NCBI GenBank assembly: GCA_013153415.1
Contig: JAADEO010000216.1
Span: 1 to 20,953 of the forward strand
Reading direction: 5' to 3'
From: Deltaproteobacteria bacterium
GTDB lineage: Bacteria > Desulfobacterota > Anaeroferrophillalia > Anaeroferrophillales > Tharpellaceae
DNA: 20,953 nt
Shown: positions 7,086 to 14,835 of the stretch, one piece after another
Numbering within the stretch: position 1 is the first letter of the stretch
Layout: each line of letters opens with the position of its first letter
Notes under the pieces: model-generated
Database searches by the model: none
Seen by the model: the letters and a program-made list of their open reading frames with translations, nothing else
What the model was told of the DNA's origin: nothing
Made by a program: the position numbers and the translations under genes

Positions 7086-7115
7086 TTAATAGCGCAGCCG
7101 AAGGAAACGCGTCAA
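7086..7115 (-). promoter_or_regulatory. candidate fdhD promoter (minus strand)
   Basis: Read on the minus strand, TTGACG (7110-7115) and TATTAA (7086-7091) are spaced by 18 bp, with five and four consensus matches. The predicted start lies about 25-30 nt before the fdhD ATG. Confidence 0.45.
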
Positions 7116-7209
7116 TCGGAAAATATGCAGCGGCCCGGTGCGTGTCGGGTGCGTCGCCCGGAACCGGGTCGAGTCCGGCCGGAAATTTCAGGAAAGAATC
7201 ATTTTGCCG

Positions 7210-7662
7210 ATGCGCGATCTCCTCTTCATGTCACTGGCCCTGGATGAGGCCCGCCTGGCCTGGCTCGCCGGGGAGATCCCGGTCGGGGCGGTCGCGGTTC
7301 GTGCCGGCCGGGTGATAGCCCGGGGACGAAACCGCAAGGAGGAGAAGCGCTCGGCGCTCTCCCATGCCGAAATCGAGGTCCTCGAAGAGGTCGGCAGGGT
7401 TCTTGGCGACTGGCGCTTCGACGAGGTCACGCTCTATGTTACGTTGGAGCCCTGCGTGATGTGCGCCGGGGCCCTGGTCCAGTGCCGGATCGGGCGCCTG
7501 GTCTACGGTTGCGCCGATCCCAAAGGCGGCGCTATCGAGAGTCTTTATCAATTGGCTGGCGATGTCCGCCTCAATCACCGTTTTCCGGTTACCGGTGGAG
7601 TGCTCGCGGATGAAGCCTCGACCCTGCTGCGGGGCTTTTTCCGCCAGTTGCGCCGCCGCTGA
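7210..7662 (+). CDS. tadA: tRNA-specific adenosine deaminase TadA
   Basis: TadA converts wobble adenosine 34 of tRNA-Arg(ACG) to inosine. The 150-residue protein starts MRDLLFMSLALDEARLAWLAGEIPVGAVAV, as the family does. It carries the zinc and catalytic residues H52-A53-E54 and P81-C82-V83-M84-C85, then the GALVQCRIGRLVYG strand and a C-terminal helix ending in Arg residues. An open GTG at 7138 would add a non-homologous extension, so ATG 7210 was chosen. The ribosome site is poor: only GGAA at 7191-7194, 15 nt away. ATG 7228 is an alternative start. Eleven bases separate it from era. Confidence 0.95.
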   Translation: MRDLLFMSLALDEARLAWLAGEIPVGAVAVRAGRVIARGRNRKEEKRSALSHAEIEVLEEVGRVLGDWRFDEVTLYVTLEPCVMCAGALVQCRIGRLVYGCADPKGGAIESLYQLAGDVRLNHRFPVTGGVLADEASTLLRGFFRQLRRR

Positions 7663-7672
7663 ATAAAGGATC

Positions 7673-8623
7673 ATGGAGAATAATTTGCCTCAACCTGACA
7701 ATACGATGGCCGGTGACGATTTTCGCTGCGGTTTCGTCTCCCTGATCGGGCGGCCCAATGTCGGCAAGTCGACCCTTCTGAACCGGATTCTCGGGGAGAA
7801 GATCGCGATCGTCACCGATAAACCCCAGACCACCCGCAACCGGATCGTCGGCATCAAGAATCTGCCGAAGGCCCAACTGATCCTGGTCGATACCCCGGGG
7901 TTGCACACTCCCCGCGGGAAGCTCAATGAGGCCCTGGTCGAGGCTTCGCAGAACGCCTGGCGCGATGCCGACCTGGTTCTGGTGCTGCTCGAGGCGGGCA
8001 GCGGATCCCTGCGCCAAGGAGAGAAGGAGATTCTCGAGCAGGCCGCCTCCGGAGATCTGCCTTTCCTGGTGGCGCTCAACAAGGTGGACACCCTGCCTGG
8101 GGACTGGGCCGGGCGCCCGGATGAGCTGCCGATGGTTCGGCAGCTTATGGATGATTTCGGGATCGTTTCCGGACAGCTTTTTTTCCTCAGCGCCCTCACG
8201 GGGGAGGGGGTCGAAGAACTGGTGGCGGAGATGGTCTCCCGCCTGCCCCGGCATCCACCCTATTTCCCGGACGATATCCAGACCGAAATCAGCGAGCGTT
8301 TCTGGGTCCAGGAGGTGATCCGGGAACAGGTTTTCGAGCTTACCCGGGATGAGATACCATACGCTGTCGCGGTCGAGATCGACTACTACCACGATCTCGA
8401 GAAACGTCTGAGCATCGGGGCGACGATTTTTGTCGAACAGAACTCGCAGAAAGGGATCATCATCGGCCGGGGCGGCAGCATGCTGAAGAAGATCGGCACC
8501 CGGGCCCGCAAGGAGATCGAGGCCTTTGTCGGGATTCCGGTCTACCTCGAGCTCCATGTCTCGGTCGCCAAGAACTGGACCAAGAAGCCGAACATGCTCC
8601 AGAGATTCGGCTACCAGCCCTGA
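7673..8623 (+). CDS. era: GTPase Era
   Basis: Era is an essential GTPase that binds the 3' end of 16S rRNA and helps 30S maturation. The 316-residue protein has the G1 loop GRPNVGKS (26-33), the switch I segment KPQTTRNRI, G3 DTPG (73-76), G4 NKVD (136-139) and SALTGEG. A C-terminal KH domain contains GIIIGRGGSMLKKIG. AAAGGA lies only 2 nt before ATG 7673, which is unusually close. An ATG at 7706 would also keep the whole domain, so the N-terminus is uncertain by 11 residues. It is probably co-transcribed with tadA. Confidence 0.97.
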   Translation: MENNLPQPDNTMAGDDFRCGFVSLIGRPNVGKSTLLNRILGEKIAIVTDKPQTTRNRIVGIKNLPKAQLILVDTPGLHTPRGKLNEALVEASQNAWRDADLVLVLLEAGSGSLRQGEKEILEQAASGDLPFLVALNKVDTLPGDWAGRPDELPMVRQLMDDFGIVSGQLFFLSALTGEGVEELVAEMVSRLPRHPPYFPDDIQTEISERFWVQEVIREQVFELTRDEIPYAVAVEIDYYHDLEKRLSIGATIFVEQNSQKGIIIGRGGSMLKKIGTRARKEIEAFVGIPVYLELHVSVAKNWTKKPNMLQRFGYQP

Positions 8624-8654
8624 TGGCTTCTCCTTTCCGCCGAAATCCTTTATC

Positions 8655-8678
8655 CTTGAACCTTAAACTTTGAACCTT
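8655..8678 (+). repeat. 9-bp direct repeat TTGAACCTT
   Basis: TTGAACCTT occurs at 8655-8663 and 8670-8678, a 15-bp period, with a diverged AACTT between. It fills the space in front of the rfaE1 start where a ribosome site would be expected. Confidence 0.6.
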
Positions 8679-8682
8679 CACA

Positions 8683-9699
8683 ATGCTGACCAATAATACC
8701 CCTTTCTCACGCCCGGAACTGCAGGAGCTGCTGGCCGCCATGCAGGGTAAGCGCATCCTGGTTTTCGGCGATGTCATGGTCGATTGTTTCATTCGCGGCG
8801 TGGTCGAACGGATCTCGCCCGAGGCTCCGGTGCCGGTGGTTTCGGTTCGCAGCCGGGACCATCGCCCGGGTGGGGCCGCCAACGTGGTCCGCAACCTTCT
8901 GGCCCTGGGCGGCCGGCCCGAGATCGTCGCCCTGGTCGGCGATGATGACGATGGCTGTCGTCTGCGTCAGGAACTGGCCGGGTCCGGTTGCGGAGTCGCT
9001 GGCCTGGTAGTGGATGGAAAACGGCCGACCTCGGTCAAAACCCGGATTGTCGCCCACCATCAGCAGGTGGTTCGCTTCGACCGGGAGAGTCTTGAACCTT
9101 TCGGTCCGGAGGCCAGGGAAGACTTGCGCCGTGCCGTTGGCGCGGCCTGCGCCCAGGTCGACGGGGTGATCATCTCCGATTACGGCAAGGGCGTGGTCGA
9201 GAAGGAACTTTTCGATCTGCTCGTCTCCGAGTGCCGGCAGCGGGAACTCTTTCTGGCTCTCGATCCCAAGGTCGCCAATTTCGATCTCTACCACGATGTC
9301 GATCTCGTAACCCCGAATGCCCTCGAGGCCGGCCAGGCCTGCGGCTTTGCCGTTACCGGGGAGAGCCTGGCCCGGGCCGGGAAAGAGATTCGCGAACGTT
9401 TCCGTTGCCGTTCCCTGGTCATTACCCGGGGCGAGGACGGCATGGCGATTTTCTCCGAGGGGCGTGAGCCGGTGCTGCTGCCGACCCTGGCCCGGGAGGT
9501 TTTCGATGTCACCGGAGCCGGGGACACGGTGATTGCGGCCTTGACTCTGGCCTTGGTCGCCGGCCCGCCGGATCTGGTCCGGGCCGCCCGGCTGGCCAAT
9601 CTCGCGGCCGGTATCGTGGTCGGCAAGACCGGCACCGCGACTGCCTCCGGGGATGAGATTATCGCCTACAACGATCTCAATCTCCGCCCCCGGGAGTAG
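8683..9699 (+). CDS. rfaE1: D-glycero-beta-D-manno-heptose-7-phosphate kinase (RfaE1)
   Basis: This is a PfkB-family sugar kinase of 338 residues. It has the HldE N-terminal domain hallmarks: ILVFGDVMVDCFIRGVVERISPEAPVPVV (25-53), PGGAANVVRNLLALGG, SDYGKGVV, and the catalytic VTGAGDT with Asp281. It phosphorylates heptose-7-phosphate at O-1 on the route to ADP-heptose for the LPS inner core, implying an outer membrane. The adenylyltransferase domain fused in E. coli HldE is absent, so that step must be encoded elsewhere. No Shine-Dalgarno sequence is seen before ATG 8683; the upstream bases are a TTGAACCTT direct repeat. Its stop lies 3 bp before the DUF4416 gene. Confidence 0.93.
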   Translation: MLTNNTPFSRPELQELLAAMQGKRILVFGDVMVDCFIRGVVERISPEAPVPVVSVRSRDHRPGGAANVVRNLLALGGRPEIVALVGDDDDGCRLRQELAGSGCGVAGLVVDGKRPTSVKTRIVAHHQQVVRFDRESLEPFGPEAREDLRRAVGAACAQVDGVIISDYGKGVVEKELFDLLVSECRQRELFLALDPKVANFDLYHDVDLVTPNALEAGQACGFAVTGESLARAGKEIRERFRCRSLVITRGEDGMAIFSEGREPVLLPTLAREVFDVTGAGDTVIAALTLALVAGPPDLVRAARLANLAAGIVVGKTGTATASGDEIIAYNDLNLRPRE

Positions 9700-9702
9700 C
9701 CG

Positions 9703-10248
9703 ATGCGTCCCGGTCGCGATTATCGCGCCCCCGAACCCGGTGCCCTACTGGTCAGCGTGCTGGCCCGGGACCGGGAAGCCGCTTTGGCGGCCTGTCCCCG
9801 GCTGGAAGCCGAATTCGGCCCGATCGATCTCTGCTCCTTCTGGCTGTCGTTCGCCCATTCTCGTTATTATACGGCCGAGATGGGGGCGCCGCTGGGCCGC
9901 TATATCTTCTTTTTCGTCCGTCCTTTTCCCCGTGCGGCCCTGGTCCGGGCCAAGCATTTCACCGATCGGCTCGAAAGCGAGTATGCGGTTTCCGGCGGTC
10001 GCCGGATCAACCTTGATCCCGGCTACCTCGCCCTTGAGCATCTCATCCTGGCTTCGACCAAGCCGGTGCCGCATCGTCCCTATCTGGGAGAAGGCATCTA
10101 TGCCGATCTGACCCTGGTTTACGAGTGCGGGGAGTATGTTCCGTTGCGTTGGAGCTATCCCGATTATGCAAGTGATTATGTCCGCGCCCTCTGCGGTGCG
10201 GTGAGAGATAAAATTCTAAGGCTGCGGCGGCAGCAGGTATGGAGGTGA
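9703..10248 (+). CDS. DUF4416 family protein
   Basis: The 181-residue protein of unknown function matches the DUF4416 pattern. It has an N-terminal LLVSVLA strand, FAHSRYYTAEMGAPLGRYIFFF, then KHFTDRLES, GGRRINLDPGYLALEHLILASTKPVPHRPYLGEGIYADLTL, and LRWSYPDY. There is no signal peptide or membrane helix. It starts 3 bp after rfaE1 and stops 3 bp before dapF; its last codons contain the dapF ribosome site, so it is part of this operon. The family occurs mainly in anaerobic bacteria such as Geobacter relatives. No reaction can be assigned. Confidence 0.82.
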   Translation: MRPGRDYRAPEPGALLVSVLARDREAALAACPRLEAEFGPIDLCSFWLSFAHSRYYTAEMGAPLGRYIFFFVRPFPRAALVRAKHFTDRLESEYAVSGGRRINLDPGYLALEHLILASTKPVPHRPYLGEGIYADLTLVYECGEYVPLRWSYPDYASDYVRALCGAVRDKILRLRRQQVWR

Positions 10249-10251
10249 TCC

Positions 10252-11118
10252 GTGTTGGAGAACGACGAGGTTCCTTTCTGGAAGATGCATGGCAGTGGCA
10301 ATGATTTCATCATCATCGATAACCGTGGTGGGGTTTTCCCCCGGACGGACCGGCCCGATCTGGTGGCCCGTCTCTGTCGGCGGTCAGTGGGTATCGGGGC
10401 CGATGGCCTGATCCTGGTCGAGGACGATCCCTACAGCGATTTTCTCTGGCGTTTCTATAATTCCGATGGTTCCGAGGCCGAAATGTGCGGCAACGGCGCC
10501 CGCTGCGTCGCCCGTTTCGCTTTTCTGAAGCAGATCGCCGGGATCGAAATGACCTTCATGACCCCGGCCGGCCCGATTCAGGCCAGTGTCGAGCGTGACC
10601 GGGTGCGTCTCGAGATGACCCGGCCGTTCGGATTGCGGCGTTCCGTCGAACTCGAATGTGAAGGAGGCCCGGAAAAAGTGGCTTTCATCAACACCGGGGT
10701 ACCCCATGCCGTGATCCTGATCAAGGATGATCTGGATGCGGTCGATGTCGCCGGTCGGGGCCGGCAGATACGTCTTCATCCCGAATTCTCTCCGGCCGGC
10801 ACCAATGTTGATTTTATGACGGTTCTCGACGAACACCGTTTGGCTGTTCGGACCTTCGAACGCGGAGTCGAAGACGAGACCATGGGTTGTGGCACCGGCG
10901 CGGTGGCTGCCGCCCTGGTGGCCGCCGATGCCGGACTGGTCCGCTCCCCGGCCGAAGTCACTACCCGGGCCGGGGACCGTTTGACCGTCTATTTCGAAAG
11001 GAACGGCCGCGGTTTCCGGGAAGTTTTCCTTGAAGGGGGGGCGGTTATCGTATATAAAGGAGTTTTGGAGAGAGAGTTTCTGACGGCGGCCGCGAGCGGC
11101 GCCGTCGGGTTTGAATAG
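10252..11118 (+). CDS. dapF: diaminopimelate epimerase
   Basis: DapF interconverts LL- and meso-diaminopimelate, giving the peptidoglycan cross-linker and the lysine precursor. The 288-residue product has the paired catalytic cysteines in canonical settings, EMCGNGARC (Cys79) and MGCGTGAVA (Cys213). It opens VPFWKMHGSGNDFIIIDN, and NTGVPHAV and AGTNVDFM are present. The start is non-ATG: GTG at 10252 lies 6 nt after GGAGG (10241-10245). A TTG at 10255 is 9 nt away and equally possible. The C-terminus overlaps the dapA leader region. A C-terminal segment (about 275-288) runs past the usual family end. Confidence 0.97.
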   Translation: MLENDEVPFWKMHGSGNDFIIIDNRGGVFPRTDRPDLVARLCRRSVGIGADGLILVEDDPYSDFLWRFYNSDGSEAEMCGNGARCVARFAFLKQIAGIEMTFMTPAGPIQASVERDRVRLEMTRPFGLRRSVELECEGGPEKVAFINTGVPHAVILIKDDLDAVDVAGRGRQIRLHPEFSPAGTNVDFMTVLDEHRLAVRTFERGVEDETMGCGTGAVAAALVAADAGLVRSPAEVTTRAGDRLTVYFERNGRGFREVFLEGGAVIVYKGVLEREFLTAAASGAVGFE

Positions 11119-11143
11119 AACCGTCAGGCGGGAGGATTTGACG

Positions 11144-12016
11144 ATGTTTGCAGGAGCGATGGTAGCGATTGTAACTCCTTTTAAAGAGGGCCGGGTTGAT
11201 GAAACCGCTTTGCGGGAACTGGTGGAATTTCAGCTCGCCGGGGGAATCGATGCGATTATCCCTTGTGGAACGACCGGGGAGTCGGCGACCCTCTCCCATG
11301 ATGAGCATAACCAGGTGGTCGATATCGTGGTCGAGGCGGTGGCCGGCCGGGTGCCGGTGATTGCCGGGGCCGGTTCCAACAACACGGCCGAGGCCATTCA
11401 CCTGACCCGGCATGCCAAGGATGCCGGGGCCGACGGGGTTCTGCTGATCACCCCTTACTACAACAAGCCTTCCCAGGAAGGTCTTTACCAGCATTTCAAA
11501 GCGATTGCCGAGAGTGTCGATATCCCGATGCTGCTCTACAACGTGCCGGGCCGCACCAGTGTCGATCTTCTGCCGGGAACCGTGGGTCGGCTTTCCGAAC
11601 TGCCCAACATCGTCGGCATCAAGGAGGCCACCGGATCGATGCAGCGGGCCAGCGAAGTGGTGGAGCTCTGTGTCGGTGATTTCGACCTGCTCTCCGGTGA
11701 CGATTTCACCTTTTTCCCGCAGATGTGCGTCGGCGGCAAAGGGGTGATCTCGGTCAGCGCCAATGTCGCTCCGGAGCTGGTGGCCGGTATCTATGATGCC
11801 TTTACGGCCGGCGACTGGGCCGAGGCCGCAGCCCTCAACCGGAAACTGCAGAAACTGGCCCGGGCCATGTTCTATGAAACCAATCCCGTGCCGGTCAAAA
11901 CCGCTCTGGCGCTGATGGGCAAAATCGATGAAGAACTGCGTCTGCCCTTAGCGCCGATGAGTCCCGAGAACCGGGACCGGCTCAAAACTGTGCTCGAGGA
12001 GTATGGCCTGCTATGA
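11144..12016 (+). CDS. dapA: 4-hydroxy-tetrahydrodipicolinate synthase
   Basis: DapA condenses pyruvate with aspartate semialdehyde, the first committed step of lysine/DAP synthesis. From ATG 11144 the protein has 290 residues, close to the E. coli enzyme. It has the pyruvate-binding GTTGES (42-47), Tyr106 in TPYYNKP, Tyr132 in LYNVPGRT and the Schiff-base Lys160 in GIKEATGS. An in-frame TTG at 11111 would overlap dapF. GGGAGG (11130-11135), 8 nt before the ATG, decides for 11144. The stop overlaps the gpsA start by 4 nt (ATGA). Confidence 0.98.
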   Translation: MFAGAMVAIVTPFKEGRVDETALRELVEFQLAGGIDAIIPCGTTGESATLSHDEHNQVVDIVVEAVAGRVPVIAGAGSNNTAEAIHLTRHAKDAGADGVLLITPYYNKPSQEGLYQHFKAIAESVDIPMLLYNVPGRTSVDLLPGTVGRLSELPNIVGIKEATGSMQRASEVVELCVGDFDLLSGDDFTFFPQMCVGGKGVISVSANVAPELVAGIYDAFTAGDWAEAAALNRKLQKLARAMFYETNPVPVKTALALMGKIDEELRLPLAPMSPENRDRLKTVLEEYGLL

Positions 12017-13017
12017 AGATCGGAGTCGTCGGGGCTGGTAGCTGGGGCACCGCCCTGGCGCAGCTTTTAGCGGCCAACGGCCACCAGGTGACGCTCTGGG
12101 CCTACGAGAGTGATCTCGTGGCGCGGATGCGCAAGACCCGGGAGAACGATCTCTACCTGCCGGATATCTCTCTGCATGAAGAGCTCGCCTTCACTGACGA
12201 CCTCGGTACGGCCGTCCGGGACCGGGAACTGGTGCTGCTGGTACCGCCTTCCCAACTCATGCGCCGGGTTTTCGTTCAGCTTCTGCCCAGCCTGCCCGAG
12301 GATGTCATTCTCGTGTCGGCTTCCAAGGGTATTGAAAACGGTACCCTGATGACCATGTCCCAGGTGCTGGAGGAAGAGCTCGCCAAAGCTGGCCGCCGGG
12401 CCCGCCTGGCTTTTCTCTCCGGTCCTTCATTCGCCCGCGAGGTGGCCAAGGGGCTGCCGACCGCGGTGGTCGCTGCAGCTGGCGACATGGCCGTGGCCGA
12501 GATCGTGCAGCAGGTTTTCAGTGGCAACCGTTTCCGGGTCTATACCAATTCCGATGTCATCGGCATCGAGTTCGGTGGCTCCCTGAAGAATGTCATGGCC
12601 CTGGCCGCCGGAATCGCCGATGGTCTCGGTTTCGGGGCCAATACCCGAGCCGCCCTGATCACCCGCGGCCTGTCGGAGATGACCCGTCTGGGGGTCGCCG
12701 CCGGAGCCCGGCCCCTGACTTTCGCCGGCCTGGCCGGGATGGGAGACCTGGTGCTCACCTGTACCGGTGATCTTTCCCGCAACCGCAGCGTCGGCCTGGA
12801 ACTGGGCCGCGGCCGTTCATTGAGTGACATTCTGGCCGGTATGAACATGGTGGCCGAGGGTGTCAAGACCACGATTTCGACCTATCAGCTGGCGGCCCGG
12901 CTCGGGGTCGAAGCTCCGATCACCGAACAGGTCTACAAAATCCTGGAAGAGGGCAAGGACCCGCGCCAGGCGGTAACCGATCTTTTGCAGAGAACTCTTA
13001 AAGCGGAAAACGGGTGA
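12013..13017 (+). CDS. gpsA: glycerol-3-phosphate dehydrogenase [NAD(P)+]
   Basis: GpsA reduces dihydroxyacetone phosphate to sn-glycerol-3-phosphate for phospholipid synthesis. The 334-residue protein begins with the dinucleotide-binding GAGSWGTALAQLLAANGH and contains VSASKGIE, LSGPSFAREVAKGLPTAVV and the catalytic-lysine segment EFGGSLKNVMALAAGIADGLGFGANTRAALITRGL. The C-terminus (GVKTT, APITEQVYKIL) is complete. It overlaps dapA by 4 nt and sits between dapA and dapB, so a lipid gene is embedded in the lysine pathway genes. GAGGAG (11996-12001) lies 11 nt before the ATG. Confidence 0.97.
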   Translation: MKIGVVGAGSWGTALAQLLAANGHQVTLWAYESDLVARMRKTRENDLYLPDISLHEELAFTDDLGTAVRDRELVLLVPPSQLMRRVFVQLLPSLPEDVILVSASKGIENGTLMTMSQVLEEELAKAGRRARLAFLSGPSFAREVAKGLPTAVVAAAGDMAVAEIVQQVFSGNRFRVYTNSDVIGIEFGGSLKNVMALAAGIADGLGFGANTRAALITRGLSEMTRLGVAAGARPLTFAGLAGMGDLVLTCTGDLSRNRSVGLELGRGRSLSDILAGMNMVAEGVKTTISTYQLAARLGVEAPITEQVYKILEEGKDPRQAVTDLLQRTLKAENG

Positions 13018-13022
13018 GGAGT

Positions 13023-13820
13023 ATGTTGAAAATTGCTGTTACCGGGGCTTCCGGCCGGATGGGACGGGCTTTCATGGAATATCTCTCCGGCCGTGAGGAG
13101 GTCAGAGCCCTGGCGGTTTCCCTGCCGCACAGTCGTTCCGGGCGCAAGTCGATCGAAGACGAACTGGCCGCCCAGCTCGACAATGTCAAGCTGCGTTACG
13201 GGCTCGACGTGATCGTCGATTTCAGCTCGCCGGACGAGACTCTGGCGGCAGCGTCCTGGGCGGCGGCCCAGAAAACCGCCATGGTTATCGGCACCACCGG
13301 TTTCACCATGGCTCAGCTCAACCGTTTAAGCGATATTCTGCATGATGTGCCGGTACTGCTCAGCCCCAATATGAGCATGATGATGAACCTGGCCCTGCGC
13401 ATGACCTCCAATGCGGTGACGGTTCTGCCCAACGACAGCGTCGATGTCGAGATCATCGAACGCCACCACCGGGAGAAACGCAACGCCCCCTCCAGCACCG
13501 CCCTGAGCCTGGCCCAGATCGTGGCCGAGAAACGGGGCTGGTCGCTCTCCGAGGCCCTGCGCCATGAAGCCCGCTGGGGTCTGATCGGACCCCGGCCGGA
13601 AAAGGAGATCGCCATCTCCAGCATCCGGGGCGGAAGTCTCAATAGCGAGCATACGGTAATTTTCGCGACCAGCGGCGAGAGCCTCGAGATCACCCACCGC
13701 TCCCAGACCCTGGAACCGTTCGCCCGCGGCGCCCTTCAGGCGGCCGGCTGGATTGTCAAACAGCCCCCCGGGGTCTACGATATGCTGGATATGCTGGGAC
13801 TTTCCGAGGTTCTCTACTGA
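13023..13820 (+). CDS. dapB: 4-hydroxy-tetrahydrodipicolinate reductase, divergent active site
   Basis: DapB reduces the DapA product with NAD(P)H. The 265-residue protein has the nucleotide loop TGASGRMG (7-14), GTTGF (90-94), the catalytic EIIERHHREK (H148, H149, K152), and the C-terminal GEHT/GESLEITHRSQT-like region ending VYDMLDMLGL. Two usually conserved stretches differ: DAPSGTA is NAPSSTA (154-160), and the NFSxGVN stretch is NMSMMMN (116-122). The fold looks intact, so it is probably active. The start is unsure: GTG 13014 overlaps gpsA by 4 nt, ATG 13023 gives the usual N-terminus but sits only 1-2 nt from GAGGAG, and TTG 13026 has better spacing. It is the last gene of the run; no terminator is seen in the 21 bp before the convergent regulator gene. 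Confidence 0.93.
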   Translation: MLKIAVTGASGRMGRAFMEYLSGREEVRALAVSLPHSRSGRKSIEDELAAQLDNVKLRYGLDVIVDFSSPDETLAAASWAAAQKTAMVIGTTGFTMAQLNRLSDILHDVPVLLSPNMSMMMNLALRMTSNAVTVLPNDSVDVEIIERHHREKRNAPSSTALSLAQIVAEKRGWSLSEALRHEARWGLIGPRPEKEIAISSIRGGSLNSEHTVIFATSGESLEITHRSQTLEPFARGALQAAGWIVKQPPGVYDMLDMLGLSEVLY

Positions 13821-13841
13821 CGGGACGGACGGACGCTTTTC

Positions 13842-14741
13842 TCAGCTCCGGGAAGCGATGATGAAACGACTCAGGGCCTCGGCCAGGGGTGAGAGTTTAC
13901 GGTTGCGGTCGCAGACCAGGTAGAAATTGCGGCGGATCGGCTCCCCGGGAAGTTCCAACCGGACCAGGGCACCGTTAGCCAGATCCTCGCCGACGGCCAG
14001 ATCCGAGATGATGGCCGCTCCGAGGTCGTTCTTCAAAGCCTGGCGGATGGCTTCGACGCTGCCCATTTCGGCCACGATATTGAGTTCGCCGGTTCCCCTG
14101 ATGTCGATATCCCGGAGAGCCGAGAGCGTTACCCGGCGGGTGGCGGATCCTTTTTCCCGGATTATCAGCGGTATTTTTCTGAGGACGGCGGTGGTCAGCT
14201 TGTCCGGCAGGCCGGTTGCGGTTGCGGGCCCGGCGACCAGGATGAGTTCATCGCCAAGACATTCGTGGGAGATGAAGTCTCCCGCCGGAGCCGGGGTTCC
14301 GACCAGGCCCAGCTCGAGCCGGCCGTCGCCGATCTGGGAGATGATGCTTTCACTGTCGCCGATCCGCAGGGTGATGCGGACTTTCTGACGCTCTCTTGAA
14401 AATGAGCCGATCACCCCGGGCAGAATATACTGGCCCGGCGTATTGCTGCCGCCGATCTCCAGGGTGCCGCTGGCGGCCCCGGTGTAGAGCGAAAGCTCCT
14501 GCCGGGCTCGTTCCTGCAGGGAGTAGATGCGGCGGGCGTAGGGCAGAAAAAGCTCTCCGGCCGGAGTCAGGCGGATCTCCCGGCCGCCCCTCTCCAGCAA
14601 CTCCGCTCCGAGGTATCTTTCCAGGGCCTTGAGATGGCTGCTGACGGTGGGCTGGGTCAGGTGGATCTTTTCCGCCGCCCGACTGAAATTGAGCAGCTCG
14701 CTGACGGCCAGGAAAACCTGGATCTGGCGCATCTCTATCAT
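13842..14741 (-). CDS. LysR-family transcriptional regulator
   Basis: The 299-residue protein has the LysR winged helix-turn-helix at the N-terminus (about 3-60), with NFSRAAEKIHLTQPTVSSHLKALERYLGAELLER. A linker helix and a periplasmic-binding-protein-like effector domain follow (about 88-295). By general resemblance it sits near CysB/YeiE/CbbR-type members, but the ligand cannot be told. ATG 14741 is preferred over an upstream TTG at 14747 because GGAAGG (14751-14756 on the plus strand) then lies 9 nt upstream. It is divergent from the PAS/GGDEF-like gene, and LysR proteins often control the divergent neighbour. It is convergent with dapB. Confidence 0.93.
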   Translation of the reverse strand: MIEMRQIQVFLAVSELLNFSRAAEKIHLTQPTVSSHLKALERYLGAELLERGGREIRLTPAGELFLPYARRIYSLQERARQELSLYTGAASGTLEIGGSNTPGQYILPGVIGSFSRERQKVRITLRIGDSESIISQIGDGRLELGLVGTPAPAGDFISHECLGDELILVAGPATATGLPDKLTTAVLRKIPLIIREKGSATRRVTLSALRDIDIRGTGELNIVAEMGSVEAIRQALKNDLGAAIISDLAVGEDLANGALVRLELPGEPIRRNFYLVCDRNRKLSPLAEALSRFIIASRS

Positions 14742-14784
14742 AATCAATCACCTTCCGGCAGGAGTGGCTTTGCAACGCAGGCTT

Positions 14785-14813
14785 TTCATAGAGGAAAAAG
14801 ATTAGTCCGTCAA
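14785..14813 (-). promoter_or_regulatory. candidate promoter of the LysR gene (minus strand)
   Basis: On the minus strand, TTGACG (14808-14813) and TATGAA (14785-14790) are 17 bp apart, with five and four consensus matches. The start would lie about 35 nt before the regulator ATG. The site lies within the 94-bp divergent gap, so regulator binding here could affect both genes. Confidence 0.45.
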
Positions 14814-14835
14814 ACCCTTTTCATGGAGAATAGTC

